DNA from: Ancylobacter vacuolatus
GTDB lineage: Bacteria > Pseudomonadota > Alphaproteobacteria > Rhizobiales > Xanthobacteraceae
Direction: 5' to 3'
Length of the DNA stretch: 64,000 bases
Assembly (NCBI RefSeq): GCF_030813595.1
Contig: NZ_JAUSUH010000004.1
Span: 339,796-403,795 of the forward strand
Made by a program: the position numbers and the translations under genes. This document shows, one piece after another, positions 10,631-18,989 of the stretch. A model generated the notes under the pieces. It saw only the letters and a list, made by a program, of their open reading frames with translations, had not been told where the DNA came from and made no database searches. Numbering within the stretch: the first letter of the stretch is position 1; every line of letters starts with the position of its first letter.

Positions 10631-11319
10631 GTCGGGTCTGCTATGTCGGGCGGGGCGTAAAAGAGTGAGGGCATCGCTGCCCGGATCTCCGAGAAACCGG
10701 CGAAGCGCCGGTGCGGACTTACGTCAGCGGGCAGCGGCATGTCCATGCCCGCGAAATGCGCGCCGCCGACGAAATGCCAGACCTCCATGCCGGCGGCCAG
10801 TCCGGCGGCGATCCCCGCCGCGCTGTCCTCCACCACCACGCATGCGGCCGGATCGACCCCCATCTGCGCGGCGGCGTACAGGAAAAGGTCCGGCGCCGGC
10901 TTGCCGCGCGCCACCTGCGAGGCAGTGAAGGCGCGGCCGGAGAACACCTCCGCCAACCCGACGATCCGCAGTGAGGCGGCCAGGCGCGGCGGGCTGGATG
11001 AAGTGGCGAGGCAGAACGGCACGGTGAGCGCCGCCAGTACCTCCACCGCCCCCTCCATGGGGGCAAGACCCGCCTCGAACCCGGCAAGCAACCGGCTGCG
11101 GTAGTCATCCTCGAACGAGGCCGGCAGATCCCTGCCGAAACGCGCCTTCACCTCGGTGCGGATGACGTTATGGGCGCGGCCGATGAAATGGCGTGCCACA
11201 AAACCCAAGTCGACGGCGACGCCGTGACAGGCAAGCTCGTCGATCAGCGCGCGGGCAGCGAGCATCTCGCTGTCGATCAGCACGCCGTCGCAATCGAAGA
11301 TGATGAGCCCGGGCCGCAT
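10627..11319 (-). CDS. HAD-superfamily phosphatase (subfamily IA)
   Basis: A 230-aa HAD hydrolase. Motif I is FDCDGVLIDSE (nucleophile and acid Asp), motif II CLATSSS, motif III lysine in RGKPAPDLFLYAA, and motif IV VVVEDSAAGIAAG. The helical cap lies between motifs I and II. It starts the polyol operon and overlaps the SorC gene by 4 nt. HAD phosphatases of this type accompany Smo/Mtl operons in Rhizobiales and probably remove phosphate from a sugar phosphate. The substrate is unknown. Confidence 0.85.
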   Translation of the reverse strand: MRPGLIIFDCDGVLIDSEMLAARALIDELACHGVAVDLGFVARHFIGRAHNVIRTEVKARFGRDLPASFEDDYRSRLLAGFEAGLAPMEGAVEVLAALTVPFCLATSSSPPRLAASLRIVGLAEVFSGRAFTASQVARGKPAPDLFLYAAAQMGVDPAACVVVEDSAAGIAAGLAAGMEVWHFVGGAHFAGMDMPLPADVSPHRRFAGFSEIRAAMPSLFYAPPDIADPT

Positions 11320-11385
11320 GCGAGCGGTCTAGCTCTCAAGGCGCCCGCCGTCCAGCCGCACCGGCAACGATGCCGCGCCCTCTCC

Positions 11386-12354
11386 TCACCCGCGCTTTTG
11401 CGGCGGCAGCAGCCGGCCGCTCGCCAGCTGCCAGAGGCTGTGGGCGGAAGCGAGGGCGACGACGCCGGTGGCAAGGGCGAGCAGGAACGGCGCCAGCATC
11501 GCCAGCACGCCCGTCTCGCCCCGCGCCACCAGAAGCAGGGTCGCGGTCGCCAGCGCGGTCAGGCCGAAGGTGAAGGCCCAATAGGCCGGCGAGAGCGGCT
11601 GGCGCAGGATCCAGGGCAGCAGCCGGGCGATCAGCAGCAGCTGGAGCAGCCCATAGCCCAGCAAGGCCCGGGCGAAGATATCAGGCCCGCCCGAGGTCAG
11701 GCTGAGATAGGTCACGGCCCCGACCACCGGCGGCGCGAGCTGGATGCCCAGCGTCGGGCGCTGCGCCGGTGGCAAGGCGGAGCCGTGCTGGAAGCGGTTC
11801 AGCAGCACCGATTCCATGGCGAGCCAGGAGAAGAGGCCGGCGCCGAACGCCAGTTGCCCCCAGTCCTGGAAGCCGAGCACGCCGCAGGCGGTGCCGGTGA
11901 CGAAGCTCCCGGCCACCAGCGGCAGGTACATCACCGGCGTCGCCGCTTCCGGGTCGCGCTCGCCGCGCCACATGCCACCGGTGCGCCAGACACCGAAGCC
12001 GAGCGTGAACAGGGCGCCGGCCAGCAGAAGCCCCTCGGCGATGGCGCGGGAATAGGGCGCCGCGCCGATGCTGACCAGCAACGTCGCCACGCCAGCCAGC
12101 CCGACGAAACCTGATTGTACCGGGTGGTGAAGCTCCTCCAGCGCCGCCGGGCGGGCCAGCAGCCATTTGAGGACATAGAGCAGCAGGACCAACGCCCAGA
12201 CGAGGGCGCCCGCCGCCATAATCGACTCGCCGAGGACCGCCGGCACGCCCCAGAGCGCATGGGCGGCGCGCCAGCTTCCGCCCAGCCCGCAAAGGCCCAG
12301 CACCATGCCGAAGAAGGAGACCGGCACGATCGGCAACCCGCTGTTTTCCCGCAC
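11386..12354 (-). CDS. TDT/SLAC1-family channel (tellurite-resistance TehA-like)
   Basis: A 322-aa integral membrane protein with about ten hydrophobic segments. It contains GMVLGLCGLGGSWR near the N terminus and SWLAMESVLLNRF, both typical of TehA/SLAC1 channels. I chose GTG at 12354 because AGGGAG lies 6 nt upstream on the minus strand; frames extending further are unlikely. The family conducts small anions such as nitrate, chloride or dicarboxylates, and some members affect tellurite resistance. It lies about 50 nt downstream of the YeeE pair and may be read through from the sulfide operon. Confidence 0.75.
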   Translation of the reverse strand: MRENSGLPIVPVSFFGMVLGLCGLGGSWRAAHALWGVPAVLGESIMAAGALVWALVLLLYVLKWLLARPAALEELHHPVQSGFVGLAGVATLLVSIGAAPYSRAIAEGLLLAGALFTLGFGVWRTGGMWRGERDPEAATPVMYLPLVAGSFVTGTACGVLGFQDWGQLAFGAGLFSWLAMESVLLNRFQHGSALPPAQRPTLGIQLAPPVVGAVTYLSLTSGGPDIFARALLGYGLLQLLLIARLLPWILRQPLSPAYWAFTFGLTALATATLLLVARGETGVLAMLAPFLLALATGVVALASAHSLWQLASGRLLPPQKRG

Positions 12355-12404
12355 GCGGCACTCCCTATTTACGGCTCGACACTGACAGCTGGACGTTCCG
12401 GCGC

Positions 12405-12821
12405 CTAGGCCCGGCGCTCCGCGAGGGCGCGCGCCGCCCACATGCCCGCCAGCATGGCAGGAATGAAGGCCAGCGTCCCCGGCGCGGCGAGGCCGAGCGC
12501 GGTGAAGGCGGGGCCGGGACAGAAGCCGCCCAGCCCCCAGCCTATGCCAAACAGCGCCGGCCCGACGATCAGCCTTGCGTCGATATCGCTGCGGGTCGGC
12601 AGCTGGAAGCGCGGCGCCATCAGCGGCGTGTCGCGCCTCAGCACCAGTCGGAAGCCGATGAAGGCGACCACCACCGCGCCGCCCATCACAAAGGCGAGCG
12701 AGGGATCGAACGTGCCGGCGAGGTCGAGGAAGTTCAGCACCTTGGCCGGGTTGCTCATGCCGGAGACGATGAGGCCGAGGCCGAACAGCACGCCCAGGCC
12801 GAGATTGACGAGGATCGACAT
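12405..12821 (-). CDS. YeeE/YedE-family membrane protein (DUF6691), second half
   Basis: A 138-aa membrane protein with four hydrophobic segments and the motif GIGWGLGGFCPGPA, in which the Cys is a conserved sulfur-relay residue of YeeE-type thiosulfate/sulfur transporters. It starts 4 nt after the stop of the companion YeeE gene, so the pair probably forms one pseudo-two-fold transporter. BigR-controlled operons usually carry such a pair. Transport of a sulfur compound is inferred from family and context. Confidence 0.85.
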   Translation of the reverse strand: MSILVNLGLGVLFGLGLIVSGMSNPAKVLNFLDLAGTFDPSLAFVMGGAVVVAFIGFRLVLRRDTPLMAPRFQLPTRSDIDARLIVGPALFGIGWGLGGFCPGPAFTALGLAAPGTLAFIPAMLAGMWAARALAERRA

Positions 12822-12825
12822 CGCC

Positions 12826-13254
12826 TCAACCTCCGATCACATGACGCACGACATAGACGGTGGCGAAACCTGCCGCCATGAACACCCCGGTCGCCGCAAA
12901 AGAGCGCCGCGACAGCCGCGCCAGCCCGCACACGCCATGGCCCGAGGTGCAGCCCGAGCCCCAGACCGAGCCGAAGCCGACCAGCAGGCCGGCCACCACC
13001 ATCAGCACGAGGTTCGACGACACCGTCTGCACCACCGATGCGCCGGTGACGGCGGCATAGAGCAGGGGCGCGCCGACCAGCCCGGCGATGAACGCCAGCC
13101 GGCCGGGAAAGAGCCTGTCTCCATAAGGAGGAAACAGCCGGCTGGCGATGCCGCTGATGCCGGCGATGCGGCCTTCCGCCAGCATCATCAGCACGGCGCT
13201 GAGCCCGATCAGGGCGCCGCCGATGAGGGAGGCAAAGGGGGTGAAGTCCGTCAT
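12826..13254 (-). CDS. YeeE/YedE-family membrane protein, first half
   Basis: A 142-aa membrane protein containing [21 protein letters not shown], the diagnostic YeeE motif with its conserved Cys residues for sulfur transfer. I start it at 13254 ([19 protein letters not shown]), 4 nt after the BigR-like gene. The longer frame upstream lies inside the regulator gene. With the next gene it forms a split YeeE transporter of the BigR operon type. Confidence 0.87.
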   Translation of the reverse strand: MTDFTPFASLIGGALIGLSAVLMMLAEGRIAGISGIASRLFPPYGDRLFPGRLAFIAGLVGAPLLYAAVTGASVVQTVSSNLVLMVVAGLLVGFGSVWGSGCTSGHGVCGLARLSRRSFAATGVFMAAGFATVYVVRHVIGG

Positions 13255-13258
13255 GATC

Positions 13259-13594
13259 CTATCGCGTGGTTTCGGCCGCGTGCGGCGCGCAGAACAGGGC
13301 GTGCATGGTGGCGATGAAGGCTTCAACGCGCGGATCGGCCAGCCGGTAGAACACCTGCTTGCCCTCCTTGCGGCCGACGATCAGCCCCGCTTCGCGCAGC
13401 CCGGCGATCTGCTGCGACAGGCCGGGCTGGCGGATGCCGAGCAGATCCTCCAGCTCGCGCACGGAGCGTTCGCCCTGCACCAGCGCGCAGGCCACCATCA
13501 GCCGGTCGGGATTGGACAGGGTCTTCAGGAAGGCCGAGGCCTCCCCCACCCGGGACTTCATGTCGGCGATGTCACTGGTGGGCGTGTCGAGCAT
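13259..13594 (-). CDS. bigR: ArsR-family persulfide sensor, BigR/SqrR type
   Basis: A 111-aa winged-helix repressor. Two cysteines, C36 (ALVQ region) and C102 (HALFCAPH), are separated by 66 residues, the same spacing as the redox pair C41/C107 of Rhodobacter SqrR, which forms a tetrasulfide bridge on exposure to persulfide. The recognition helix is LLGIRQPGLSQQIAGLREAGLI. It lies between a persulfide dioxygenase-like gene and the YeeE pair. It most likely represses the operon through the palindrome at 14783-14814. The Cys spacing is seen directly; the SqrR numbering is from memory. Confidence 0.88.
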   Translation of the reverse strand: MLDTPTSDIADMKSRVGEASAFLKTLSNPDRLMVACALVQGERSVRELEDLLGIRQPGLSQQIAGLREAGLIVGRKEGKQVFYRLADPRVEAFIATMHALFCAPHAAETTR

Positions 13595-13614
13595 CGTGTC
13601 TTCCCCGGATGGCG

Positions 13615-14496
13615 TCAGTCCCAGACGGCGCTCTTGAGCAGGTCGAGCGGAATCTTGAGATAGCGCACCCCGTTCGATTCCGGCACTGGGAGCCGGCCTC
13701 CATTGGTGTTGATCTGCAAGGACTGCAGGATCAGCTTGGGCATGGCGAGGCTGCGATCGCGCGCCTCGCGGATGGCGACGAAGGCGTCCTCGTTCCGGCA
13801 GCGCGCCATGTGGATACTGCTCGCCTTCTGTTCAGCGACAGTGGATTCCCACATCGGCGCGCGTCCGCCCGGCTGGTAGTCATGGCCGGTGAAGAGGCGG
13901 GTCTCGTCGGGAAGCGCCAGAATGGCCTGGATCGAATTCCACAGCACCCTGGCGCTGCCGCCGGGGAAATCGGCTCGCGCAGTGCCACTGTCAGGCATGA
14001 ACAGCGTGTCGTGGACGAAAGCGGCATCGCCGATGACATAGGTGATCGAGGCCAGCGTGTGCCCGGGCGAGAACATTACCCGGGCCTCGATGTCGCCGAT
14101 CTTGAAGCTGTCGCCGTCTGCGAACAGCCGGTCCCATTGCGAGCCGTCGGCGGGGAAGTCCGGCCAGTTGTAGAAGCCCTTCCAGAGCCTCTGCACGTCC
14201 TTCACCCGTTCGCCGATCGCTGTTGGCGCGCCGGTCTTCTCCTTGAGATAGGACGCGGCGGAGAAGTGGTCGGCGTGGGGGTGGGTGTCGAGAATCCACT
14301 CGACCGTGTAGCCCCGCTCGCGCACGAAGGCGAGAATGCGGTCGGCATTGAGCGAGGCGGTCTGACCCGACTTCTCGTCGAAATCATAGACCGGGTCGAT
14401 GATCGCGCACCCCTTCGTCGCCGGGTCGGCGACGACATACTGGATCGACCAGGTGCGCGGATCGAAGAACCCAGTCACTTCGGGCGGGTGCGTCAT
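13615..14496 (-). CDS. blh: Beta-lactamase-fold persulfide dioxygenase-like protein (Blh/ETHE1 type)
   Basis: A 293-aa metallo-beta-lactamase-fold protein. The motif THPHADHFSA (residues 71-80) supplies the His/Asp metal ligands, followed by FSPGHTLASITYVIGD and TGHDYQPGGR. The last is typical of ETHE1-like glutathione persulfide dioxygenases and of Blh from BigR operons. It would oxidise persulfide sulfur to sulfite. ATG at 14496 is preferred over 14523 because AAGGAG lies 6 nt upstream of it. It follows the DUF2892 gene and precedes bigR. Confidence 0.85.
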   Translation of the reverse strand: MTHPPEVTGFFDPRTWSIQYVVADPATKGCAIIDPVYDFDEKSGQTASLNADRILAFVRERGYTVEWILDTHPHADHFSAASYLKEKTGAPTAIGERVKDVQRLWKGFYNWPDFPADGSQWDRLFADGDSFKIGDIEARVMFSPGHTLASITYVIGDAAFVHDTLFMPDSGTARADFPGGSARVLWNSIQAILALPDETRLFTGHDYQPGGRAPMWESTVAEQKASSIHMARCRNEDAFVAIREARDRSLAMPKLILQSLQINTNGGRLPVPESNGVRYLKIPLDLLKSAVWD

Positions 14497-14532
14497 GGCT
14501 TGCTCCTTGACGTCAGCCGGCATCGGCCATCC

Positions 14533-14736
14533 TCACTTGCGCGCGGCCACCGGGCAGGTGGAAAGGCCGAAGACGGAATAAAGCGGGCAATTGCCCATCA
14601 GCGCGGTGAGCAGCGGCACGACGCCGACGAGGCCGATCCAGCGCAGATCGCCTTCCAGCACAAAAATCAGCGAGAGCAGGACGAGGCCGAGGACGATGCG
14701 AACGGCCTTGTCGATGGGTCCGACGTTGCGGGTCAT
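14533..14736 (-). CDS. DUF2892 small inner-membrane protein
   Basis: A 67-aa protein with two hydrophobic segments and the C-terminal motif NCPLYSVFGLSTCPV, whose two Cys residues are conserved in DUF2892 (YgaP C-terminal-like) proteins that accompany sulfur-transfer genes. It is the first gene of the BigR-type operon, 47 bp downstream of the operator. I start at 14736 (MTRNVGPIDKAVR); the longer frame to 14781 runs into the operator. Confidence 0.85.
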   Translation of the reverse strand: MTRNVGPIDKAVRIVLGLVLLSLIFVLEGDLRWIGLVGVVPLLTALMGNCPLYSVFGLSTCPVAARK

Positions 14737-14782
14737 GGCGGGTTTCCTGAGCGCGGCAGGTCCGTTCCTGCCACTCTCCATT

Positions 14783-14814
14783 TACAACGATTGCATTAAA
14801 TTGCAATCGTTGTA
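14783..14814. promoter_or_regulatory. Perfect palindromic operator of the BigR-type sulfide operon
   Basis: ACAACGATTGCA (14784-14795) and its exact complement TGCAATCGTTGT (14802-14813) flank TTAAAT, with one more complementary pair outside, giving a 13-bp arm. It lies directly upstream of the first gene of the sulfide operon in an AT-rich patch. ArsR-family BigR/SqrR regulators bind AT-rich palindromes at such positions, so this is the probable binding site. Confidence 0.7.
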
Positions 14815-14864
14815 TCGCAAGTATAAATGCGTAAGTCACCCCCCGCGCTGCGGCCTCTCTCTTG

Positions 14865-16022
14865 TCAGCGGGCGGCGGGGGGCTCCAGCAGCGGCTCCAG
14901 CCGCTGGTCGGTCAGCGTCTTCAGGAACGCGACCAGCGCGTCGATGCGGCGGTCGTCGAGGGCGGGGCCGCTCTCAAGCTTCTTGAGCGACAACGTGCCG
15001 GCAACCTCTGGCGGGGTCCATGGCGCGCCGGTCTCAGGGTTGATCTGCCGCCCCGACGCAGCCGAATTGTACTTGTTGTAGAACAGGATCACCGTCCTCA
15101 GATCCTTGAAGACGCCATTGTGCATATAGGGGCCCGTCACCGCGACATTGCGCAGGCTCGGGACCTTGAACTGGCCGTCATGGGCGCGAGCCGACGCCAG
15201 CTTGCCCTTGCTGCGCCGCTTCATGTCGGCCCGCGCAGCCAGGCCCCGATCGGCCGGCACGGCGAGCTCCGGGTTGGCCGGCGTGCCGATATTGTGGAAG
15301 CGGTAATTTGAGAAGGTCTCGCCCTCCCCGCCATTCGGGGTGAGCTTGTGGCACTGGCCGCAATTGGTGAACTGGTTGGAGAGGAACAGCACCCGGCCCA
15401 GCTCCTCCTGCGGGGTGAGAGTGAGGGTGCCGCGCAGAAAGCGGTCGTAGCGGGAATCGAAGGGCGAAACGGCGGGGCTCCGCTCATAGGCCGCCAGTGC
15501 TTGCTCCAGCGCGGCGAAGGCGCGGGCGTCATCGTCGAAGACGTCCGGGCCGAAGGCGGCGCGGAAGGCATCGACATAGGCGGGCTTCTCCTTCACCCGG
15601 GCGACGACGCTTGCCTTGTCGGGCATCGCCATCTCAACCGGGTTGAGCAGCGGCTGCCCCGCCTGTTCGGCCAGCGTCGCGGCGCGCCCGTCCCAGAACT
15701 GGCCGCCGACCGGGTTGCCCTTGGCATCGGTGCCGAAGGCGGGCGCGTAGCCGGCATAGCTGACGCTCGGCGCGTTGCGGACCCCACGCGAGACCCCGTC
15801 ATCGCCCAGCGACACCGGCCCGCCGCGCGGATCAGCGAAGCCATGGGCGGGATCGTGGCAGGTGGCGCAGGATTGGGTGCGGTGGCGCGAGAGATCGACA
15901 TCGAAGAACAGTGCCTCCCCCAGCCGCACCCGGGCGGCGGGATCCGGCCCGCGCTCCGGCGCGGCGCGGCCCGTCGCGGCGAGCGGCAGCAGCACAAAAA
16001 GGGCTGCCAGCACAGGTTTCAT
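14865..16022 (-). CDS. Di-haem cytochrome c peroxidase (CcpA/MauG family)
   Basis: A 385-aa periplasmic protein. It has a Sec signal peptide (residues 1-20, ending GRAA), a first c-haem motif CATCH at 52-56 and a second CGQCH at about residue 220. The downstream LRNVAVTGPYMHNGVF segment is typical of bacterial di-haem peroxidases. The enzyme reduces hydrogen peroxide using electrons from periplasmic cytochromes. I start at 16022 because the signal peptide begins there. It is separated from the sulfide operon by about 130 nt including the operator, so it is likely an independent unit. Confidence 0.9.
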   Translation of the reverse strand: MKPVLAALFVLLPLAATGRAAPERGPDPAARVRLGEALFFDVDLSRHRTQSCATCHDPAHGFADPRGGPVSLGDDGVSRGVRNAPSVSYAGYAPAFGTDAKGNPVGGQFWDGRAATLAEQAGQPLLNPVEMAMPDKASVVARVKEKPAYVDAFRAAFGPDVFDDDARAFAALEQALAAYERSPAVSPFDSRYDRFLRGTLTLTPQEELGRVLFLSNQFTNCGQCHKLTPNGGEGETFSNYRFHNIGTPANPELAVPADRGLAARADMKRRSKGKLASARAHDGQFKVPSLRNVAVTGPYMHNGVFKDLRTVILFYNKYNSAASGRQINPETGAPWTPPEVAGTLSLKKLESGPALDDRRIDALVAFLKTLTDQRLEPLLEPPAAR

Positions 16023-16270
16023 GATCGGCCACCATGCCGGAGGGAATGTCACGCCCGCCGCTTGTCCTGCCAGACGAGGCCCCGCACGATTGGACATTCT
16101 GACCTACCGGCCCGCCGGCCTCGCCGTCATCCGTAGGAGTGCTGGGGCGACATGGAAGGGCGCGCCGCTCGTTGGATAGGCGCCCGCGTGGTCGACAATC
16201 TGAACCTTGCCATCAGTTCGCCGGCGAATTGGCGCTGTCTGCGCAATGCCCTTGCCTTTCGCAGCCATAT

Positions 16271-16278
16271 TGTTGACA
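16271..16278. promoter_or_regulatory. TGTTGACA motif upstream of the dehalogenase-like gene (site A)
   Basis: TGTTGACA lies 50 bp upstream of the hydrolase start in a 305-nt gene-free stretch (16023-16327). The same TGT-N2-ACA core occurs at five other promoters in the organic-acid island. It matches the general shape of GntR/FCD operators. No other structure was seen in the stretch. Confidence 0.4.
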
Positions 16279-16327
16279 GTTGGCACAATGCGGACAGTGA
16301 AGTCCGACCCATGCGAGGAGGCGCCCG

Positions 16328-17257
16328 ATGGACGTTGCAGAAGCCGTTCCCGAACTCGTTCAGACCACCCGGCTGATGGAGGGGTTCACCTTCCAGCGCA
16401 TCAAGACGCGCGGGGCCGAGATCAATGTCGCCACCGCCGGCGAAGGCCCGCCGCTGCTGCTCATCCATGGCAACCCTCTGACGCTGGTCAGTTGGCACAA
16501 GGTCGCCCCCTCGCTCGCCCGCGACTTCACTGTCGTCGCTATCGACATGCGCGGCTATGGCGACAGCTCCAAGCCCGAGGGCGGCGAGGACCATTCCGGC
16601 TATTCCTTCCGGGCGCTGGGCGAGGATGCGTTCGAGGTGATGGACGCGCTCGGCCACGAGCACTTCGCCGTCGCCGGCCATGACCGCGGCGCCCGCGTCG
16701 GATTCCGCATGTGCCTCGACCGGCCCGAGCGCATCACCCGCTATGCCGCACTCGACATCGTGCCGACGCACCATGTGCTGAACAACATCACGCTCGGCTG
16801 GGCGCGCGAGAGCTATCACTGGTTCTTCATGGCGCAGAAGGCGCCGTTTCCGGAGAACCTGCTCGGCGCCGACCTCGACTATTACATGCGTTACAAGCTC
16901 AACAAGAAAGGCGTGGGTCTGGAGATCTTTACACCGGAGGCGATGGAAGAATATATACGCTGCGCCACCAAGGAACAGATCCACGCTGTCTGCGAGGATT
17001 ACCGCGCCACCATCACCGTCGACCTCGACATGGACACGGCGGACTACGGCAAGCGCAAGATCGCCTGCCCGACCCTGGTGATCTGGGGCACCAACAGCCA
17101 TTGCGGCCGCCACTTCAAGCCGGTGGAAGCCTGGTCGGAATGGGCGGACGATCTTGTCGGCCTGCCGGTGCCCACCGGGCATTACCCGGCCGAGCACCGT
17201 CCCGATCTCATCTACGCCGCCTTCCACCGCTTCTTCCGTGGTGAGCCCGTGACATGA
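16328..17257 (+). CDS. Alpha/beta hydrolase, fluoroacetate/haloacetate dehalogenase-like
   Basis: A 309-aa alpha/beta hydrolase. The oxyanion motif is LLIHGNP (44-50). The nucleophile elbow GHDRGAR puts D119 where dehalogenases have Asp rather than Ser, and R120/R123 follow. D143, the pair H164-W165, Y225 and the catalytic H285 in PTGHYPAEH complete the set. With an offset of about 9 these match the residues I recall for the Rhodopseudomonas fluoroacetate dehalogenase (D110, R111, R114, D134, H155, W156, Y219, H280). It would hydrolyse haloacetate to glycolate. Its stop overlaps the next gene's ATG. Activity on fluoroacetate is a prediction. Confidence 0.8.
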   Translation: MDVAEAVPELVQTTRLMEGFTFQRIKTRGAEINVATAGEGPPLLLIHGNPLTLVSWHKVAPSLARDFTVVAIDMRGYGDSSKPEGGEDHSGYSFRALGEDAFEVMDALGHEHFAVAGHDRGARVGFRMCLDRPERITRYAALDIVPTHHVLNNITLGWARESYHWFFMAQKAPFPENLLGADLDYYMRYKLNKKGVGLEIFTPEAMEEYIRCATKEQIHAVCEDYRATITVDLDMDTADYGKRKIACPTLVIWGTNSHCGRHFKPVEAWSEWADDLVGLPVPTGHYPAEHRPDLIYAAFHRFFRGEPVT

Positions 17258-18840
17258 GCGTCGCTTCGGTGACGGCGGCGGCAGCGAAGGCCCGCCTGCA
17301 TGAAGGTGAGGAGATCGCCTTTCTCGATGTGCGCGAGGCGGCAGCGTTCGGCCAGGGGCATCCGCTCTTCGCCGTCCCCTGCCCGTTCAGCCGGCTGGAA
17401 GCGGCGGCCCTCGCGCTGGTGCCGCGCGCCGACTGCCCGGTGCTGCTCATCGACGATGGCGACGGCCTCGCCGAGAAGGCGGCGCGGCGGCTGGCGGCCT
17501 GCGGCTATACCGAGATCGTCCTCATCGCGGGCGGGCTTCCCGCCTGGGATGCGGCAGGCTTTGGCGTGTTCGCCGGGGTCAATGTGCCGAGCAAGACGCT
17601 GGGCGAACTTCTGGAGCACGACCATCACCCCGCGATGATCGACGCCGCCACGCTGGCACGCTGGCAGCGCGAAGGGCGCGCGCATGCCTTCTTCGATGCC
17701 CGTCCGCCGGCGGAATACGCCAAGATGCGGATCGAGGGCGCGCGCTGCGTACCCAATGGCGAGCTCGCCCATCGGGTCGGCGCCGCCGTGCCGGACACGG
17801 CAACGCCGATCGTCATCACTTGCGCCGGGCGCACGCGCGGCATTGTCGGGGCGCTGACGCTGCGGGCGATCGGCGTGCCCAACCCGGTCTATGCGCTGGA
17901 AAACGGTACGCAGGGCTGGGCGCTCGCCGGCCTGCAACTGGATCGTGGCGCGCAGGCCGATCCGCTCCCGGAGCTGGACCCAAGCCAAGCGCAGGCCAGC
18001 CGGGACGGCGCGGCGCGCCTCATCGCCGCCGCGCAGCTCTCCACGCTCACGCCTCGCGCGGCGCAAACGCTGCTGCAGGAGGCCGGCCGCACCACCTTTC
18101 TGTTCGATCTGCGCAACGAGGCGGAACGGGCGGCGCGGCCGGTGCCGGGCGCCATCCCAGCCCTCGCCGGTCAGCTGATCCAGGCGACGGACCAGTATGT
18201 CGGCGTCCGCCATGGCCGGCTGATCCTGATCGACGACACCGGGCTTCGAGCCGCGCTGGCGGCGCTGTTCCTGCGCGCGCTCGGCTTCGAGCCCCATGTG
18301 CTGGCGCTTGATAACGCCGAGGAAATCGACATCCCCGCCGTTCCCACGCCCGCGCTCAAGGCCCCCGCGCCGCCTCCCGCGATTGACGCCCGCGCGGCCT
18401 GGAGCCTCGCCCAGAGCGGCGTGCCGGTGTTGGATCTGCGCGCTTCCAGCGACTGGGAGTCCTGGCGGCTTGACGGGGCGCGCTGGGTGCTGCGCGGCGA
18501 CCTGCCCGGCGCGCTCGCGAAGGGCACGCGGCGGGCGATCCTGCTTGGTGACGCAACTGCCGTCGCTGCTGCTACCTGCGAACTGCAGGCTGCCGGCATC
18601 GCAAGCTGCTGGCTGCAGCCTGACCTCGATTCCTGCGCGCAGGCGGGATGGCCGGTCGATCGCGTGCGCCGGCGCATGGGCCGCGAGGCGGCGCGCGACC
18701 GGGTCTGGTTCGTCCATGACCGCCATGACGGCAATGCGGAAGCTTCCCGGCAATATCTCGCCTGGGAGATGGGCCTGATCGACCAGCTGGACGAGTCCGA
18801 GCGCGCCGCCTTCGGCTGGGTCCCCATCGCCCCGGCCTGA
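17254..18840 (+). CDS. Four-domain rhodanese-related sulfurtransferase
   Basis: A 528-aa protein that reads as four rhodanese-like units (about 1-112, 125-240, 255-372, 385-480). Each has an FLDVR/FFDARP/FLFDLR/VLDLRAS strand and a final 'G..W' or equivalent. Only unit 2 keeps an active-site cysteine loop (C190 in ITCAGRTRG). The corresponding positions in units 1, 3 and 4 are Asp or Gly (IDDGDG, IDDTG, LLGDAT). It starts inside the stop of the hydrolase gene (ATGA overlap), so the two are made together. A role in moving sulfane sulfur is likely; the partner is unknown. Confidence 0.8.
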   Translation: MSVASVTAAAAKARLHEGEEIAFLDVREAAAFGQGHPLFAVPCPFSRLEAAALALVPRADCPVLLIDDGDGLAEKAARRLAACGYTEIVLIAGGLPAWDAAGFGVFAGVNVPSKTLGELLEHDHHPAMIDAATLARWQREGRAHAFFDARPPAEYAKMRIEGARCVPNGELAHRVGAAVPDTATPIVITCAGRTRGIVGALTLRAIGVPNPVYALENGTQGWALAGLQLDRGAQADPLPELDPSQAQASRDGAARLIAAAQLSTLTPRAAQTLLQEAGRTTFLFDLRNEAERAARPVPGAIPALAGQLIQATDQYVGVRHGRLILIDDTGLRAALAALFLRALGFEPHVLALDNAEEIDIPAVPTPALKAPAPPPAIDARAAWSLAQSGVPVLDLRASSDWESWRLDGARWVLRGDLPGALAKGTRRAILLGDATAVAAATCELQAAGIASCWLQPDLDSCAQAGWPVDRVRRRMGREAARDRVWFVHDRHDGNAEASRQYLAWEMGLIDQLDESERAAFGWVPIAPA

Positions 18841-18871
18841 CGGCCGCACGGGCGCCTCGCTCCGCCCTCAG

Positions 18872-18903
18872 CCCCTTCCGCCAGCGGTGGAAGGGGTTTT
18901 TCT
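18872..18903 (+). terminator. Rho-independent terminator after the rhodanese gene
   Basis: CCCCTTCC (18872-18879) pairs with GGAAGGGG (18889-18896), with GCC/GGT extending the stem, followed by TTTTTCTTT. It ends the hydrolase-rhodanese unit. Confidence 0.8.
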
Positions 18904-18935
18904 TTGGTCGACATCAGGCGGGGCATCGCGCAACA

Positions 18936-18963
18936 AAAAGGGCGGGTTCACACCCGCCCTTTT
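18936..18963 (-). terminator. Terminator after tctA
   Basis: AAAAGGGCGGGT (18936-18947) and ACCCGCCCTTTT (18952-18963) form a perfect 12-bp stem with a 4-nt loop. Read on the minus strand the stem ends in a T-run, 27 nt after the tctA stop. It probably works for transcripts from either side. Confidence 0.75.
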
Positions 18964-18989
18964 CCAAATCTGCCGATCGAGGAAAACGC

